NCBI GenBank assembly: GCA_030562195.1
Contig: JAUJPP010000005.1
Span: 24,725,106 to 24,789,105, forward strand
Length of the DNA stretch: 64,000 bases
Origin: Nipponacmea schrenckii
Taxonomy: Eukaryota; Mollusca; Gastropoda; Lottiidae
Direction: 5' to 3'
Shown here: positions 1-11,506 of the stretch, piece after piece
How positions within the stretch are numbered: position 1 is the stretch's first letter
Layout of the letters: each line of letters starts with the position of its first letter
Notes under the pieces: model-generated
Told to the model about the DNA's origin: nothing
The model's input: the letters and a program-made list of their open reading frames with translations, nothing else
The model's database searches: none
Position numbers and translations under genes: made by a program

Positions 1-2272
1 CAAAACCAGACCAAGAAGAAAGTCAACCAGAACTAGGTTCTGCACTGAAGCCCTGTGTTTGTTTCGCGATTTCCTTCATATTAAGCTTTAAGAACGTCAT
101 GCGATGAATGGTATCAGGTGGCAATGTATTATATTTGATACTTTGAAAAGGGGCATTTTGATCTAATATTCAAAAACATGTATAAATTCATCATCATTAT
201 GTAACAATAGAATTCAACGTAACTTGATAGCTTTAAAATTTAAAATATTTTTATCAATGCTTATTTACTTTTTTTTTCAAATCATATATATGTAAATAAA
301 TTTATATGATTTTGATACTATTGACAACTAATCTTATTTTCGAATTTGCCCTTTACATGGAGAGATTTTATTTTGTTATCACTCCTGTTTGTCTGTGTAG
401 TAAGTGCTTGTGTTTTAATTTAATGATAATATTTAATATTATGAGTTTAGTAGTTTATGAGATCCAGATCCACTTTCACCTTTCACAGAGGCAAAATACT
501 TTTGCAGAAACTCTAACATTATTTAGGTCTAATTCAAGTTTTCATCAATATAAATGTTCACACCCAATTTGATTCAAATCAGATGAAACCTAGTCTCTAT
601 TGTATTTACTAGCTAATTTTCATTAAAACTGTATTGTCTATCGCGGTCACAAGCCAATTTTGCAGTGTTTTGACTTCAATGATCACACCAAATTTCATTC
701 AAATCAGATGAAAACGCGTTTTGACTAAGTCAAGTGCAGCGTTCAGCGAAAATTCGCCAAATTTGAACTTGTCCGAGATCTCATCATTATAAATGAGTTT
801 AATTCAAATCCGACAAAAACTGTAGTCTCTATCGCGTTCGCAAGCAATTGTTGACGGACGGACCGACGGACCGACAGGGGTGACGACAATATACGACCAC
901 ATTATAATGTGGGCGTATAAAAAGCACAATTTTTATCTTCTGTGACGTCGTAGTTGTAACTACCTTCTCCTCCATAACAATTTCTTGCAGTATTATCAGA
1001 ACACTTGAATAAATCTTAGGGAAATTAATATCGAAACTATAAGCAAAAATAAGTTTCAGAAGGGCTCCTAACACCCCCCTAAAACACCACATCTTATCGC
1101 AATACTGTCATCACATATATAAAGGGCCTGAATATCATCTCTATTACAAATAATTTTTATAGGGTGTTCCTCTTTTTGTTTTTATCGCCTTTTCACGGGA
1201 GTTTGTTCCATCTGAATCCTGAAATTAGAAAGAATCCATTTAGTGCTATAAAATAGTCAGTTAGTTTTGTTTTCTCTGTATTTATTTTCTTTACCTTAGA
1301 GGGGAAGTCCTAATAAATTTATGTAATCTAAATTTATCAAGAGAGTGGTTAGTGAGTCCTTAGACCTTCAAAACGAAAATAAAACACACAAATTAACCGA
1401 AAAATTATGTAATTTTACAAGTGAAAACATTAATTTCTCGCCTACGAAAAAATATTAACATAGTGAAGGTTTGTCAACACATTCTTTCTGAATATTGTAT
1501 CTTTTCAAAAACAAAAATTGTGGATGTCCCACTTACTGGGACTGCCTCTTTAATGACATGTGAAATTTTTTTTTAATTTTGTATAACTTACCATATTTTC
1601 CTCAAAAGAGCAGAGTCTGAAATATTTTAGACTACGTTTTGCTTTTAAATGCACAGATAATGATAAAAACCCCTTTTTTGACAAAAGGAATAAAATTCGT
1701 CTGTTGCATGTCTATTAAGAAATTGACGATTTTGCCTTCAGTTTGTAATCTAAATCTTTTTTAACTATTCTGCATCTAACAATGAATTTCCGTTCCATGA
1801 CCATAGAATTTAAAGACCAATACTAGAAACTGTCCGTTGAAATCTCATTTCCAGTCAGAGCCATGTGCAAGACAAATCCGACAATATCATTATTTGTACG
1901 GTAACAAAGAAAGAGCTACGATTTGAATTTCTAAATCAATCACATACACTTACATTGATCACTTCAACTACCGAGTCTCTCTTTTTACCACACTCTCGTT
2001 CAATATACTTGACGATCTCCATTGCTCGCCATTTATTATCATCCTAAAATTTTTCATAAAAGTATTACAAAAGCTTTTATCTATCATTTTCCAAAAGCAT
2101 GACATTTGTCATAGAGGAAGAGGGGCAATTAACAGTTTTGGCATCAATGACGTGTAATTTAATGATCCTAATTTGAGGATTTTAGTATATATATAGAAAA
2201 GAATTACACTACTTAGACTAAGACGCATATACACTCGGTAGTCCTATACTTACTTGAGTGTTGTTATCTTTA
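1..2272. other. AT-rich sequence without a recognised gene
   Basis: No open frame here shows a recognisable domain. The short open frames are low-complexity or poorly composed. The only structure I see is a decayed repeat at about 540-918, listed separately. The last three bases (2270-2272, TTA) are the left target duplication of the Harbinger element that follows. Confidence 0.6.
540..918 (+). repeat. Degenerate dispersed repeat ending in a small hairpin
   Basis: The phrase 'attcaaatcagatgaaa' followed by 'gtctctat' recurs with variation near 570, 700 and 810, so the stretch is a decayed tandem of roughly 125-bp units. It ends in a GACGGACCGAC-rich run (853-880) and a hairpin 'accacattataatgtggg' followed by 'cgtataaaaa' (about 895-920). 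The same terminal words appear again at 63763-63779, just beyond the tandem duplication, so this is probably the end of a dispersed element family. The family is not identified. Confidence 0.5.
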
Positions 2273-2529
2273 AGCCCGGCGCACACACGAGCCATCAGCT
2301 CAGGCAGAATTCATTCGTGCACTTTTCCTTAAGCCGATAGCTTCCGTGTGCGGGTAAATTTATGTAAGATTTTAGTCATTCATGGCGAAAAGTTGAAAAT
2401 CAAACGTGTTTGATAATTTTTTCCACGAATGAACAAATGCTTGTGTGTGCGCGTAACTAAAGCTATCTGCTTAGAGGTGAATGACTCTGCGCATGCGTTA
2501 TCACGTGATAGTTCAAAATGGCCGCCCCC
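2273..2529 (+). repeat. Left terminal inverted repeat of the Harbinger element
   Basis: Positions 2273-2517 pair with 6273-6517 over 245 bp each, with only scattered mismatches. The similarity continues a few codons into both reading frames. The repeat contains GCGCATGCG and TCACGTGA words near its inner end, which may be binding or promoter sites. The transposase start codon at 2518 sits at the inner edge, so the repeat must also serve as its promoter and 5' leader. Confidence 0.93.
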
Positions 2530-5303
2530 TTTGAATTAAATTTGATAGATAATTCTTCCTCGTCAGAAGATGAGGAAATCTTACTATTAACGCTGCTACT
2601 ACGCCGTAATCGTCGTCGTTGGAGAGCCAATTGTCGCAAGCAATGGGTTAGAACATGGATCCAGAGAAGACATACAAGAGGAGCATTTTCTAATCTCATA
2701 CAAGAGCTTAACGCTGAAGATCCAGAAAAATTCCGTCAGTATCATCGCCTAGACAGGCAATCATTTGAAGATGTTTTGGCTATGGTCGGCCCGATAATTA
2801 CCAAACAGGAAAACAGAATGCGTGCTTCAATAAGTCCTAGTGAAAGGCTTGCTGTCACGCTACGCTATATGGCTACAGGTAATAGGCCTTGGCTACTGTT
2901 TTCGACCACATCTAGAATCATTTCACAGCCGAAGAAATACAGAGATCATCAAAAGCTTTGTGATTATTTTCACAGCCAAATTTACCGATAAGCTTACTAT
3001 TCCTAAAATAAATCTCGAAATCAAATAGTTAAGTCTCATGTTCAAATCTTAGTGTGTGTAGATACTAACATACGTCTTGGGCCTAGGCCTAATAGGCCCT
3101 ATTAACTGCAAATATCGAATTTTCAAGAAGACGGGAGTTATAATTTCAGCTATCTATTCTTAATAGCGTACCTCATACTCCTACTCCTACTTAACATTTA
3201 AATTACTGTATCCAACTCGTAGCGATTTAATAAAACATAGCCTACTTGAGGTGACGAAAGTAGGAACTTTTAAAATATGCTCTCATTCAATATTATTTAG
3301 TGTAATATCGATAACAAATATCCATTTGAAGTCTTCGGCAGTGAAAAGATATCCAAAACGGCTTTTCTTAACCCACGTACTCCTGGAACTTGGGCGATAA
3401 TAGCCTAGCCTACTAATATATGGGGAGGGGGCAATTGTCAGGGTTGGGATTCCAAATGTGTAAGAGACAAGCCTCCCATTGGGGGGGGGGGGGGCTGAGT
3501 TGTTCTCTCCCAGATATATTTTGAAAACTATAATTGATTTAGAGTACTAAGTGGCTGAGCTAAAAATATTCCCGTTTCTGAGACTTACCCAAATCAACCC
3601 ACGAAAATGAAGACTGTTCCCCTTTAAATTTCAGGAGAAACTTCTCTAAGCCTTTCTTTCCAATTTCGGATGGGCGAAAGAACAATCTCTGGTATAGTGG
3701 AAGAGACGAGCATAGCTTTATTCAGCACACTCAAAGAAGAATTTTTGAAGGTATTTCTTTAAAACTGAATTGTTTTCATAAAAGTACAATGAGATAAATA
3801 ATGCTAAACAAAATTTGCGAGATGAGAGTAAGCTTCTAGCGAGAACAACTTACACATCATCTGATAATTCGGAATTCGTATGCTGATTGATCGGGGACAT
3901 CCAGCTTGTCTGTTGAGACAGCATATTGGTAAATTCAGATTGGGGTTGTTGTGTGCTCTGTGGCATCCAGGAGTTATCATGAGGCCAAGGAGTGTGCGTG
4001 GGGAAAGTAGAATTGAAAGATTGATTGTAATGTTTCTGTGGTTCACATTGGCCTAATGTTCCCATTTGAGCTTGAAAAAGAATTTCATTGATTCTATGTT
4101 TTGTTATATTTCTCATTCGCGGTTCCAGTTCTGCCAATGTTTGGCAGATGTACTGACCAAACGCAGAAATAGCATCATCTGGTTGGTTACGATTCTGCTT
4201 CTTATTGTTTCTTTCAGTAATAGACTGTGTCAGTCCTTGGATCAAACGGTATTCGTCATCCGCCTGTCTCTTTCTTAAATTTTGTGATTTCGATTTGTGA
4301 GGCTCCTTGGTTGACTTTGAATTGCTGGTAGATGCGGTAGGGGACTCGACCTCATCTTGATTAAAACTTATGTCCCCATCGACGTCCTGACTATCATCAT
4401 CAAGGTCACCAGTGAACTCTTCTTGCTATAATAAAATACAGAAATGTTAAATTTTGTATATTATTTTTTTGTCAAACTTTTGTCTCGTTTTAGACTCCCT
4501 CGTCAGAAGAAGAATGGCGGAGGGTTTCTGATGAATTTAAACTGAAATGGAACTACCCATGCTGCCTCGGTGCCATTGACGGAAAGCACATTGCCATTCG
4601 ACAACCTTGCGACAGTGGCATCGAGTTCTTCAATTATAAACATTTTTTTAGTGTTTTATTCTTAGCTTTGGTTGACGCTAATTATAAATTCATTTATGTT
4701 GATGCCGGGGCAGCAGGTCGCGCCAGAGATGCAGGTGTGTACAACGATTCTAATCTTAGAAAAGCCGTTTCCGACAACAATCTTAACATGCCTCCACCAG
4801 TGGATATTGATGGCATGAATGAGGCAAAACTGAGTTACCATATGATAGGTGACGACGCTTTCCCAATGAATCAACATATGATGAAACCATACCCATATCG
4901 ACACCCCAGCAAGGAGAAGAGAGTATTCAATTACCGACTATCCCGCGCCAGGCGAGGTTTTGAAAATGCTTTTGGCATTTTTGCTAATCGATTCAGGGTG
5001 TTTCTGACAACAATAACTTTGAACCCCGAAAAGGTTACATATTTGATTTTGGCCGCTTGTTGTCTTCACAACTATATGGTAGAAAAGAACAAACACACAT
5101 ACACCAGTGTACGAGATGTCGAAGATGTTAGCAAGAGGGTAACAGCTGGATCATGGAGGAATGACCCGTTGCTTACAGGAGTGGCTCCTTGCATGGACAG
5201 AAATGCCTCAACAAGTGCAAAGGCCCAACGTGAACATCTTACTACATATTTCCAATCCGCAAATGGATCTGTACCATGGCAAGACAGTATGATCGAACTT
5301 TGA
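2518..5303 (+). CDS. Harbinger DDE transposase (3 exons)
   Basis: Predicted join of 2518-2878, 3635-3750 and 4494-5303, about 428 residues, normal for a Harbinger transposase (HARBI1-like). The introns are GT-AG (donors CAG|GTAAT and AAG|GTATT; acceptors TTTCAG and TTTTAG), with phases 1 and 0. Exon 1 encodes an acidic and arginine-rich N-terminus and the start of the helical region ending in a YMATG motif. Exon 2 continues with SLSFQFRMGERTIS, typical of the helix-turn-helix-like part. Exon 3 carries the catalytic core: the first Asp in GAIDGKH, the second Asp in the VDAGAAGRARDAG region, and the Glu in RARRGFENAFG. The enzyme would cut and paste the element at TTA/TAA targets in the nucleus together with the MADF partner. 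A 14-G run (3481-3494) lies in intron 1, and a candidate AATAAA signal follows the stop at 5308-5313. The splice sites are read by eye. Confidence 0.88.
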
Positions 5304-6272
5304 GCTAAATAAATGATGTAAACTTACACAGTTTAAACTTGACACGGATGTTCTAACTGCTATATGTGGAACAAGGAACTGCAACCTTTCGAGCAACCAA
5401 GTTGTCCTTTTGGTCCCATTCTTTCTAGCGCTTCCGCTGCTCTGCGGCTTCTTGGCTTTAGTGTAGCTATTTCTCAAACTTTTTAGTTTTGCTCTCACCC
5501 AATCTCCTGAAATACAAAAGAAACTTGATATATGTTATGCTTTTTCACAAGCTGCGATGGATTTTCTTCTGTAAGCTTATATATTTAAGACTGCGACCTC
5601 TCATTTAGTTTTAAGGCGTTCATTACTGTTTATTACTAAATAATATTAGAATCCACGTTATCAGTGGTGGTATTTTCTAGAGTAATAAGCCTATCATGTT
5701 TGTATAGGCCTATACAACTGTGTTTAATTAGTCAGTTTCCTCGGAAACAAATATAAAACGCCCATTGCACGCGAAAAAGTTTCAGTACCCCAATCATCGT
5801 CTTTTACAGTAAATTGTAAATCTGCCTGCCACAGAAATTTGAAGCCTAGGCCCTATTATATTATTTTCACACGCATACTTTTTTCGAATGGTCATCCTCT
5901 TATGATCAAGCTTATTAGCCTAATCCTACCCAAAGGCCATAGGCCTATAGCATAGGCCTATCCATCTAAAACTTTATAGCTTATATTATATAAGCTGGAT
6001 TAAACCGGGAAAATTGTTTGTGGGTAGGTTCCAACATATATATCAAAATTGTTGTATTTGCCTAGCTAGGCCTGTCTGCAATAATTCACAATACTGTTAG
6101 GCCTACCTGTTTGCGTTAGCTTTTCGGCTATATCTGTGATTGCAGCGTCTCTTTTCTCCCTATTTTTGAAATCCTTAGATCTCACGTCGTAAAGGCAGGT
6201 ATAATCAGGCCAAATGTCAATTTGCTTCTCCTCGAGGATAGCGTCGTTGACAAATTCCGTGGGCGCAGCCAT
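3850..6272 (-). CDS. Harbinger MADF/Myb-like DNA-binding protein (3 exons)
   Basis: Predicted complement of exons 6272-6107, 5506-5328 and 4425-3850, about 306 residues. The exons join in phases 1 and 0 at GT-AG sites (donors CAG|GTAGG and TGT|GTAAGT; acceptors TTTCAG and TTATAG). Exons 1 and 2 together encode an N-terminal MADF/trihelix domain: an acidic helix with LEEKQIDIWPDYTCLYDVRS, then DWVRAKLKSLRNSY and TTWLLERLQFLVPH. Exon 3 encodes an acidic linker, a basic KSKSQNLRKRQ stretch that could act as a nuclear signal, and a C-terminal helix (AFGQYICQTLAELEPRM) followed by a Gln/Asn-rich tail, as in BESS-like partners. In known Harbinger elements this second protein binds the subterminal DNA and helps bring the transposase into the nucleus. 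Exon 3 lies inside transposase intron 2 on the other strand, and the second intron of this gene spans transposase exon 3. Confidence 0.85.
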
Positions 6273-6517
6273 TTTGGATTATCACGAGATAACGCATGCG
6301 CAGAGTCATTCACCTCTAAGCAGATAGCTTTAGTTACGCGCACACACAAGCATTTGTTCATTCGTGGAAAAAATTATCAAACACGTTTGATTTTCAACTT
6401 TTCGCCACAAATGACTAAAATCTTACATAAATTTACCCGCACACGGAAGCTATCGGCTTAAGGAAAAGTGCACGAATGAATTCTGCCTGAGCTGATGGCT
6501 CGTGTGTGCGCCGGGCT
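6262..6517 (-). repeat. Right terminal inverted repeat of the Harbinger element
   Basis: Reverse complement of 2273-2529. It ends CCGGGCT followed by TTA at 6518-6520. The start codon of the minus-strand MADF gene (6272-6270) lies at its inner edge, mirroring the transposase gene at the other end. Both proteins therefore begin with the residues MAAP. Confidence 0.93.
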
Positions 6518-6520
6518 TTA

Positions 6521-7526
6521 TCAAGTATAGATTCTATAGCTAGCAGTAGCATTCTCATCTGGGCTGCTGTTCGTTCTATCTTATCTACCCCAAATAACAG
6601 AGACATCATATAAAGAATCTATTGAAAAACATAAGATAACTAGAATTGCTTACAATTATGAACGTATTTCGAGAGCCTTAAAATATTATGTAGGCTAAAT
6701 TTGCAATTACCTACATCTAGACAATATATTGAATATCATTTGACCTAGTTTTCAAAGTCATAAAATAATTAGGTCACACCTTCCGTAACGGTTAATGATG
6801 GCGAAAATATGAAAATTATCAATTTTTGCTGTTTTAAGTACATTTAAACTCTATGAATTTTTTAAGTAAGCCAAATTAAAAAATATCTATTTGTAGACAA
6901 TATATTGAATATTATTTGCCCTAATTTTCAAGGTCATAGATTAAGTGGGTCACACCTTCCGTACCCGTTAAAGTGACCTAATTTTGAAAAAATCGAAATT
7001 TAAATAATTCGAAAGAAAATACGAAATTGAAAATCGGTCTCCAAGAAAAGGTAGATAATGATCCATTGTATCTATGTGCTAAATTTCATCAAAATCGGTC
7101 TATCAGTAGTGTCTGAATTTCGGATTTAAGAATTGTAACGAAAATTCAAAATGGCGGCCGATATGGCAGCTTGACCTAATTATTTAGGTCAAATCAATTA
7201 CTATTGACAAGTTATTTAAAAAACAGTTTTCACTTTTCACCTAGCAGTTATAGACCGGAAGTTACGTAATTACGTCATTTGAGGCTAAACCGGAAGGGGA
7301 ATTTTTTTTTCACATTTTTTCAAAAATTATAAACATATCGCCTATCAACTGGTAAAGTTTCAAAATTTTACCATTTATATTAAAGGAGAAATCACGGTCT
7401 GAAATTTTTGCCGATGACCCTTGAATATTGAATTGCAAATCGTGGGTAAAATATTTACCTAATTGCATAAAACCTATAATTGTTAGTTGACAAATACATT
7501 GAAGTTTTCAAATCTGAAAATCCGGT
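6521..7526. other. AT-rich repeats between Harbinger element and assembly gap
   Basis: No gene seen. The region contains an imperfect tandem repeat (6715-6975), words such as 'aaatttcatcaaaatcgg' (about 7082-7099) that are common in dispersed invertebrate repeats, and a short palindrome 'ttacgtaattacgtca' near 7262. It runs directly into the run of N. Confidence 0.5.
6715..6975 (+). repeat. Imperfect tandem duplication
   Basis: The sequence around 'gacaatatattgaata...' at 6720-6800 recurs at 6896-6972. Both copies end with 'gtcacaccttccgta' and then 'cgttaa', at an offset of about 178 bp. The two copies differ at many positions, so the duplication is old or the unit belongs to a diverged repeat family. 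Confidence 0.6.
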
Positions 7527-8026
7527 NNNNNNNNNNNNNNNNNNNNNNNNNNNNNNNNNNNNNNNNNNNNNNNNNNNNNNNNNNNNNNNNNNNNNNNNNN
7601 NNNNNNNNNNNNNNNNNNNNNNNNNNNNNNNNNNNNNNNNNNNNNNNNNNNNNNNNNNNNNNNNNNNNNNNNNNNNNNNNNNNNNNNNNNNNNNNNNNNN
7701 NNNNNNNNNNNNNNNNNNNNNNNNNNNNNNNNNNNNNNNNNNNNNNNNNNNNNNNNNNNNNNNNNNNNNNNNNNNNNNNNNNNNNNNNNNNNNNNNNNNN
7801 NNNNNNNNNNNNNNNNNNNNNNNNNNNNNNNNNNNNNNNNNNNNNNNNNNNNNNNNNNNNNNNNNNNNNNNNNNNNNNNNNNNNNNNNNNNNNNNNNNNN
7901 NNNNNNNNNNNNNNNNNNNNNNNNNNNNNNNNNNNNNNNNNNNNNNNNNNNNNNNNNNNNNNNNNNNNNNNNNNNNNNNNNNNNNNNNNNNNNNNNNNNN
8001 NNNNNNNNNNNNNNNNNNNNNNNNNN
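7527..8026. other. Assembly gap (500 N)
   Basis: Exactly 500 N bases, which suggests a placeholder of arbitrary size. Reading frames that cross it are meaningless. It hides whatever lies immediately upstream of the recombinase gene, including a possible earlier exon and promoter. Confidence 1.
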
Positions 8027-8071
8027 ATTTGTATCCCTGCAATAAAAACTTCATATACAACAGAAAAAAAT

Positions 8072-11000
8072 ATGAAGAAAAAGAACTCCAGATGTTTCAA
8101 TAAGAACTCGTGTTGCTTGTTTTGTGGTGTTTTGAAAACAAATATTAGTAAGCATTATTCCAACAAACATAAAGATGAACCAAAAGTGGCTAGAATATTA
8201 GCCCTTAAAGAGTTAAGTAAATCAAAAGAAGCTAAAGTGGAGTGGGAGCTATTAAGAAATGAAGGTAACAATGAACATAACAAAAAGGTCCTTGAAGAAA
8301 ACAGTGGTGAACTTTTAGTTGTTAGACGGAAGAGGGAAGCTTATTTCAGTACTGGTGATTATGTTCCATGTCCACAATGCAAAGGGTGGTATTTGAAATC
8401 TGCCATATACACCCACTGCAACTATCGTTGTTGTTCGAGAAAAACTAGATTAACTACATCGAGTATTTTAATAAAGGCGTATGAGCATAGATCAACTAAA
8501 ACTTCTAAAGATATACTTGACCATCAAGTATTTTTAACGATGAGAAAAGATGATGTCACAGCTGTAGCAAAGTCAGACAACATTATAAGAAACGTGGGAG
8601 AGTATTACTTTTATAAACATTCAGGAAATGATCTTCGGAAAAGAAACTTTTCTGCCAAACACATGCGTATGGCTGCAGGTGTACTTATGAAAATACGAGA
8701 ATTGGATAATACAAATTATGAATTAGACCATTACTTGAAACCAGAAAAGTTCTCAATCATGCAAAGAGCGGTGCTTATACTTGCTGGAGGTGAAGATGAT
8801 AATTATTCAAACCTTAAACATCCAAGTACGGCTAAAAACTTAGGTTATGAAATTAAAAAATGGGTAGAAATAAAAGAGGAAAAGGCTATTGTTGAAAAAA
8901 ACAAGAACAAGATATGTGAATGTAAATATTTCATGAAACTGTACTACAGAAGATGGAATCTTATTTCTTCATCAGCTGTTAAGCAACTTGAAAGGAAGCA
9001 TTACAACAAACAAATATCTCTGCCTACAGCTTCTGATATAAAAACAGTTACAGATCATATTAAAAAGAAACTGAATAATTTTGACTACACTTCTACCTCG
9101 ACAGATTTTAAAGAAGTTGTTGAACTTGTTGAAGCGAGACTGATTCTATTCAACAAAAGAAGGCCTGGAGAACTAGAGTCTTTGAAAATATCTGACTATA
9201 TAAAGAGAAAAAATAATGACACTGTTCTTTCAACTGTTGTTCTGAATACACTTTCAGCACTGGAAAAGAAACTTTTGGAAACCCATGAAGTTATTACCGT
9301 ACGTGGGAAGAGAGGACATGCTGTCCCAATAATAATACCACCAGATTGTTCAAAAGCCTTAGAGTTTTTATCAACTATGAAAATCAGAAGTTATAATGGT
9401 GTAAAAGATACCAATCAATATTTGTTTGCAAACACAGGTACTGCTTAGTTTTCTAATTTTTTTTTAAAATTCATTAAAGTAAGAAATTCGAAAACTGAAA
9501 TGAATTATTGTGACTGACAAAAATACTAGCATAGATTTGTATGTGCATAGCATATTGATAAACTGGTTGAACCTTGCAAAATTTTTCTTTTGGCATGTAT
9601 ATCCACATTTTCTTCACTTTTTTGAAAACGTAAGTACCAATCATTATACCAACTAATCAGATATTTTACAGTCGTTGTTTGGTAAGTATAATCACTCCTG
9701 GTGCATTCATGCATATATTTGAATAAGCTAAATGATTTTTTTAGGTGATGAAGTCCACAGGGCTGTAACATCACTAAGTAATATAGTGGGATTATTTGAT
9801 GGTGAAATGAATACAGAAAGCATGAAAGCAACAAACCTTAGAAAGTTTTTAGCTACAAATTGTCAGGTACTTAGATTTTGTCTCATACATAAATATTGAA
9901 GGTTTCTGATTAAAGACCAGTCTTCATTAGCCCATAAGGTGCAGAAGAGTAGGACATAAAACTCCATTCATTTCATTTTCCGATTAAAGACAGCAAAATA
10001 AACTCTTTATCCATTTGTCTTCAATGTAGTTCAATAACGTGACCTCTTTATTGTATTGACAGTATGATTATCATATCATTATTGTTATGGAAATAACAGT
10101 ACATACTTTTACTTCAATCCCCTATTTTCAATGACAATTTATATTTCTTTATTTTAGCTTATGAATCTAAATGAATCAGAATTGGAGTGGGTAGTAAGGC
10201 ATATGGGTCACTCCAAACTAACCCACTTGCAAAACTATCGTTTAACTAGTTCCACTGTAGAAAGAACCAAAATAGCCAAATTATTGGTCATAATGGAGAA
10301 TGAGGATTATTTAAATTTGGCTCAAGGAGTAAATCTTTCAGACAAGAAACTTGATGGTATGTGGTCTTATATTATGGGTTTTTCCATAATGAAAAGATTA
10401 TTAGCATTATTTGATATTTAAAGAGTTTTCCTTTATTGAAATTAGAAAAGAGCAAATCACACCACATCACAAAAACAATATCAAAAAACCTTTAACCCTA
10501 ACATACATATTTCTTAATGCTTATCCATTTTACTTTCTAGAAATTCTTTTAAATGCAACAAATGGTAATATGAATGAAGAAGATGAAGAAAATGAAAATG
10601 TTAATCATGATGAAGATATTCCCAATGAAGATGAAGAAAATGATGGAATAGGCAATGGAGATGAAGGAAATGATGAAATAGAAAATGTGAGAGATGAAGC
10701 TTCTGAGGATGATGAAGATTTGATAATAAGCAAAGGTATTATAAATGTTTCCTTAGGGCTTTGATATTTCACATGTAATAAGGAAATAACAGTTTTCAAT
10801 CTATATGTAGAGACTATATGCCCATATTTAGCTGTAAATGAAATCAAATTTCAATATTAGGCTAAATGGAAATCGTTTTTGATTTACAGGTTTTATTTGA
10901 AATACTTAATAATACTTCTTATTTCTTATTCAGGTTCCAAGAAAAGAAAAAGAAAAATTATTCAATTCAGATGATGAAGTTCAGACTAATTTAGGTAAGA

Positions 11001-11500
11001 ATGATTTAGAAATATTGGATATATATCTATTTTGAACTGCTGTTAAACCGTCTGAACCCTAAAATATTTATAGCTTGTACATTTTATTTGTAGTGAGTGA
11101 CAGAAATGATTGTTTATAAGTAAATATCTGTAAAAGTTTAGGTTATGGGTGATTTTTGGCTTATTTTATGTATGGTGATATATATTTTTTGTCAACTTAT
11201 ATAAATTTTAAACCAGGCAGTGGTCAATGATATTGCTGTTGTGGTTTGTCTGAGCTCATTTAATGTTTTTAATTGATAATGTGCAATATTTCAGATGAAA
11301 GAAGACAGAAGAAGAAAGTTAGAAAATGGACAGATGAGGACATTCAAATACTTAAAACAGAGTTTGGGGATTTAATGAAAAAGAAAATCCATCCCTCTTT
11401 TGAACAAATTCGTTACCTTCTATCAAAATATGAAAGATTTAAGCACAGAAGTGTACCTCAGATTAAAGCCAAAGTTGTACATTTAATCAGCAAAATGTGA
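8072..11500 (+). CDS. Crypton-like tyrosine recombinase with C-terminal SANT-like domain (5 exons)
   Basis: Predicted join of 8072-9437, 9745-9866, 10158-10356, 10541-10735 and 11295-11500, about 695 residues with all junctions in phase. The ATG at 8072 is the first in-frame one after the assembly gap, so the true start may lie further upstream. Near the N-terminus a C2H2-like cluster (CCLFCG...HYSNKH) and a second Cys cluster (CPQCKGWY, YRCCSRK) suggest zinc binding. Exon 1 ends with a recombinase region: RRPGEL matches the first catalytic Arg box and TVRGKRGHAVP the beta-hairpin Lys. Exon 2 has TNLRKFLATNCQ (second Arg). Exon 3 has VVRHMGHSKLTH and then NYRLT with the candidate nucleophile Tyr. 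Exon 4 is very acidic (Glu/Asp/Asn repeats). Exon 5 gives RKWTDEDIQILKTEF, a SANT/Myb-like helix. It could be a mobile Crypton-type enzyme or a gene captured by the host. The intron-rich structure and the lack of visible repeats at the ends leave this open. Confidence 0.72.
10934..10994 (+). pseudogene. Frame-breaking 61-bp candidate exon in the recombinase gene
   Basis: This segment is bounded by TTCAG before and GTAAGA after, good splice signals. It starts by encoding a basic SKKRKRK stretch in the phase offered by the preceding exon, and in another frame ends SDDEVQTNLG. At 61 bp it cannot join both neighbours in frame: the incoming phase meets TGA. The neighbouring exons join perfectly if it is skipped. 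It may be an exon with a 1-bp indel, a skipped exon, or an assembly error. Confidence 0.45.
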
Positions 11501-11506
11501 CACCAG

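Larger units (their letters stand above)
2273..6517 (+). mobile_element. PIF/Harbinger DNA transposon, apparently complete
   Basis: This 4.2-kb element starts AGCCCGGCGCACACACGAGC and ends with the reverse complement. It is flanked on both sides by TTA (2270-2272 and 6518-6520), the 3-bp target duplication usual for PIF/Harbinger. The terminal inverted repeats run 245 bp up to each start codon with very few differences. Inside are the two proteins expected of an autonomous Harbinger: a DDE transposase on + and a MADF (Myb/SANT-like) DNA-binding protein on -. Both can be spliced without stops or frameshifts using GT-AG introns. The matched ends and open genes suggest a recent insertion. Current activity is an inference. 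Confidence 0.93.

Noticed and set aside
7455..8103. Several open frames of about 200 codons on both strands and the 5' part of the 653-codon frame
   Set aside because: They are open only because they cross the run of 500 N; only the part after 8027 has real sequence.
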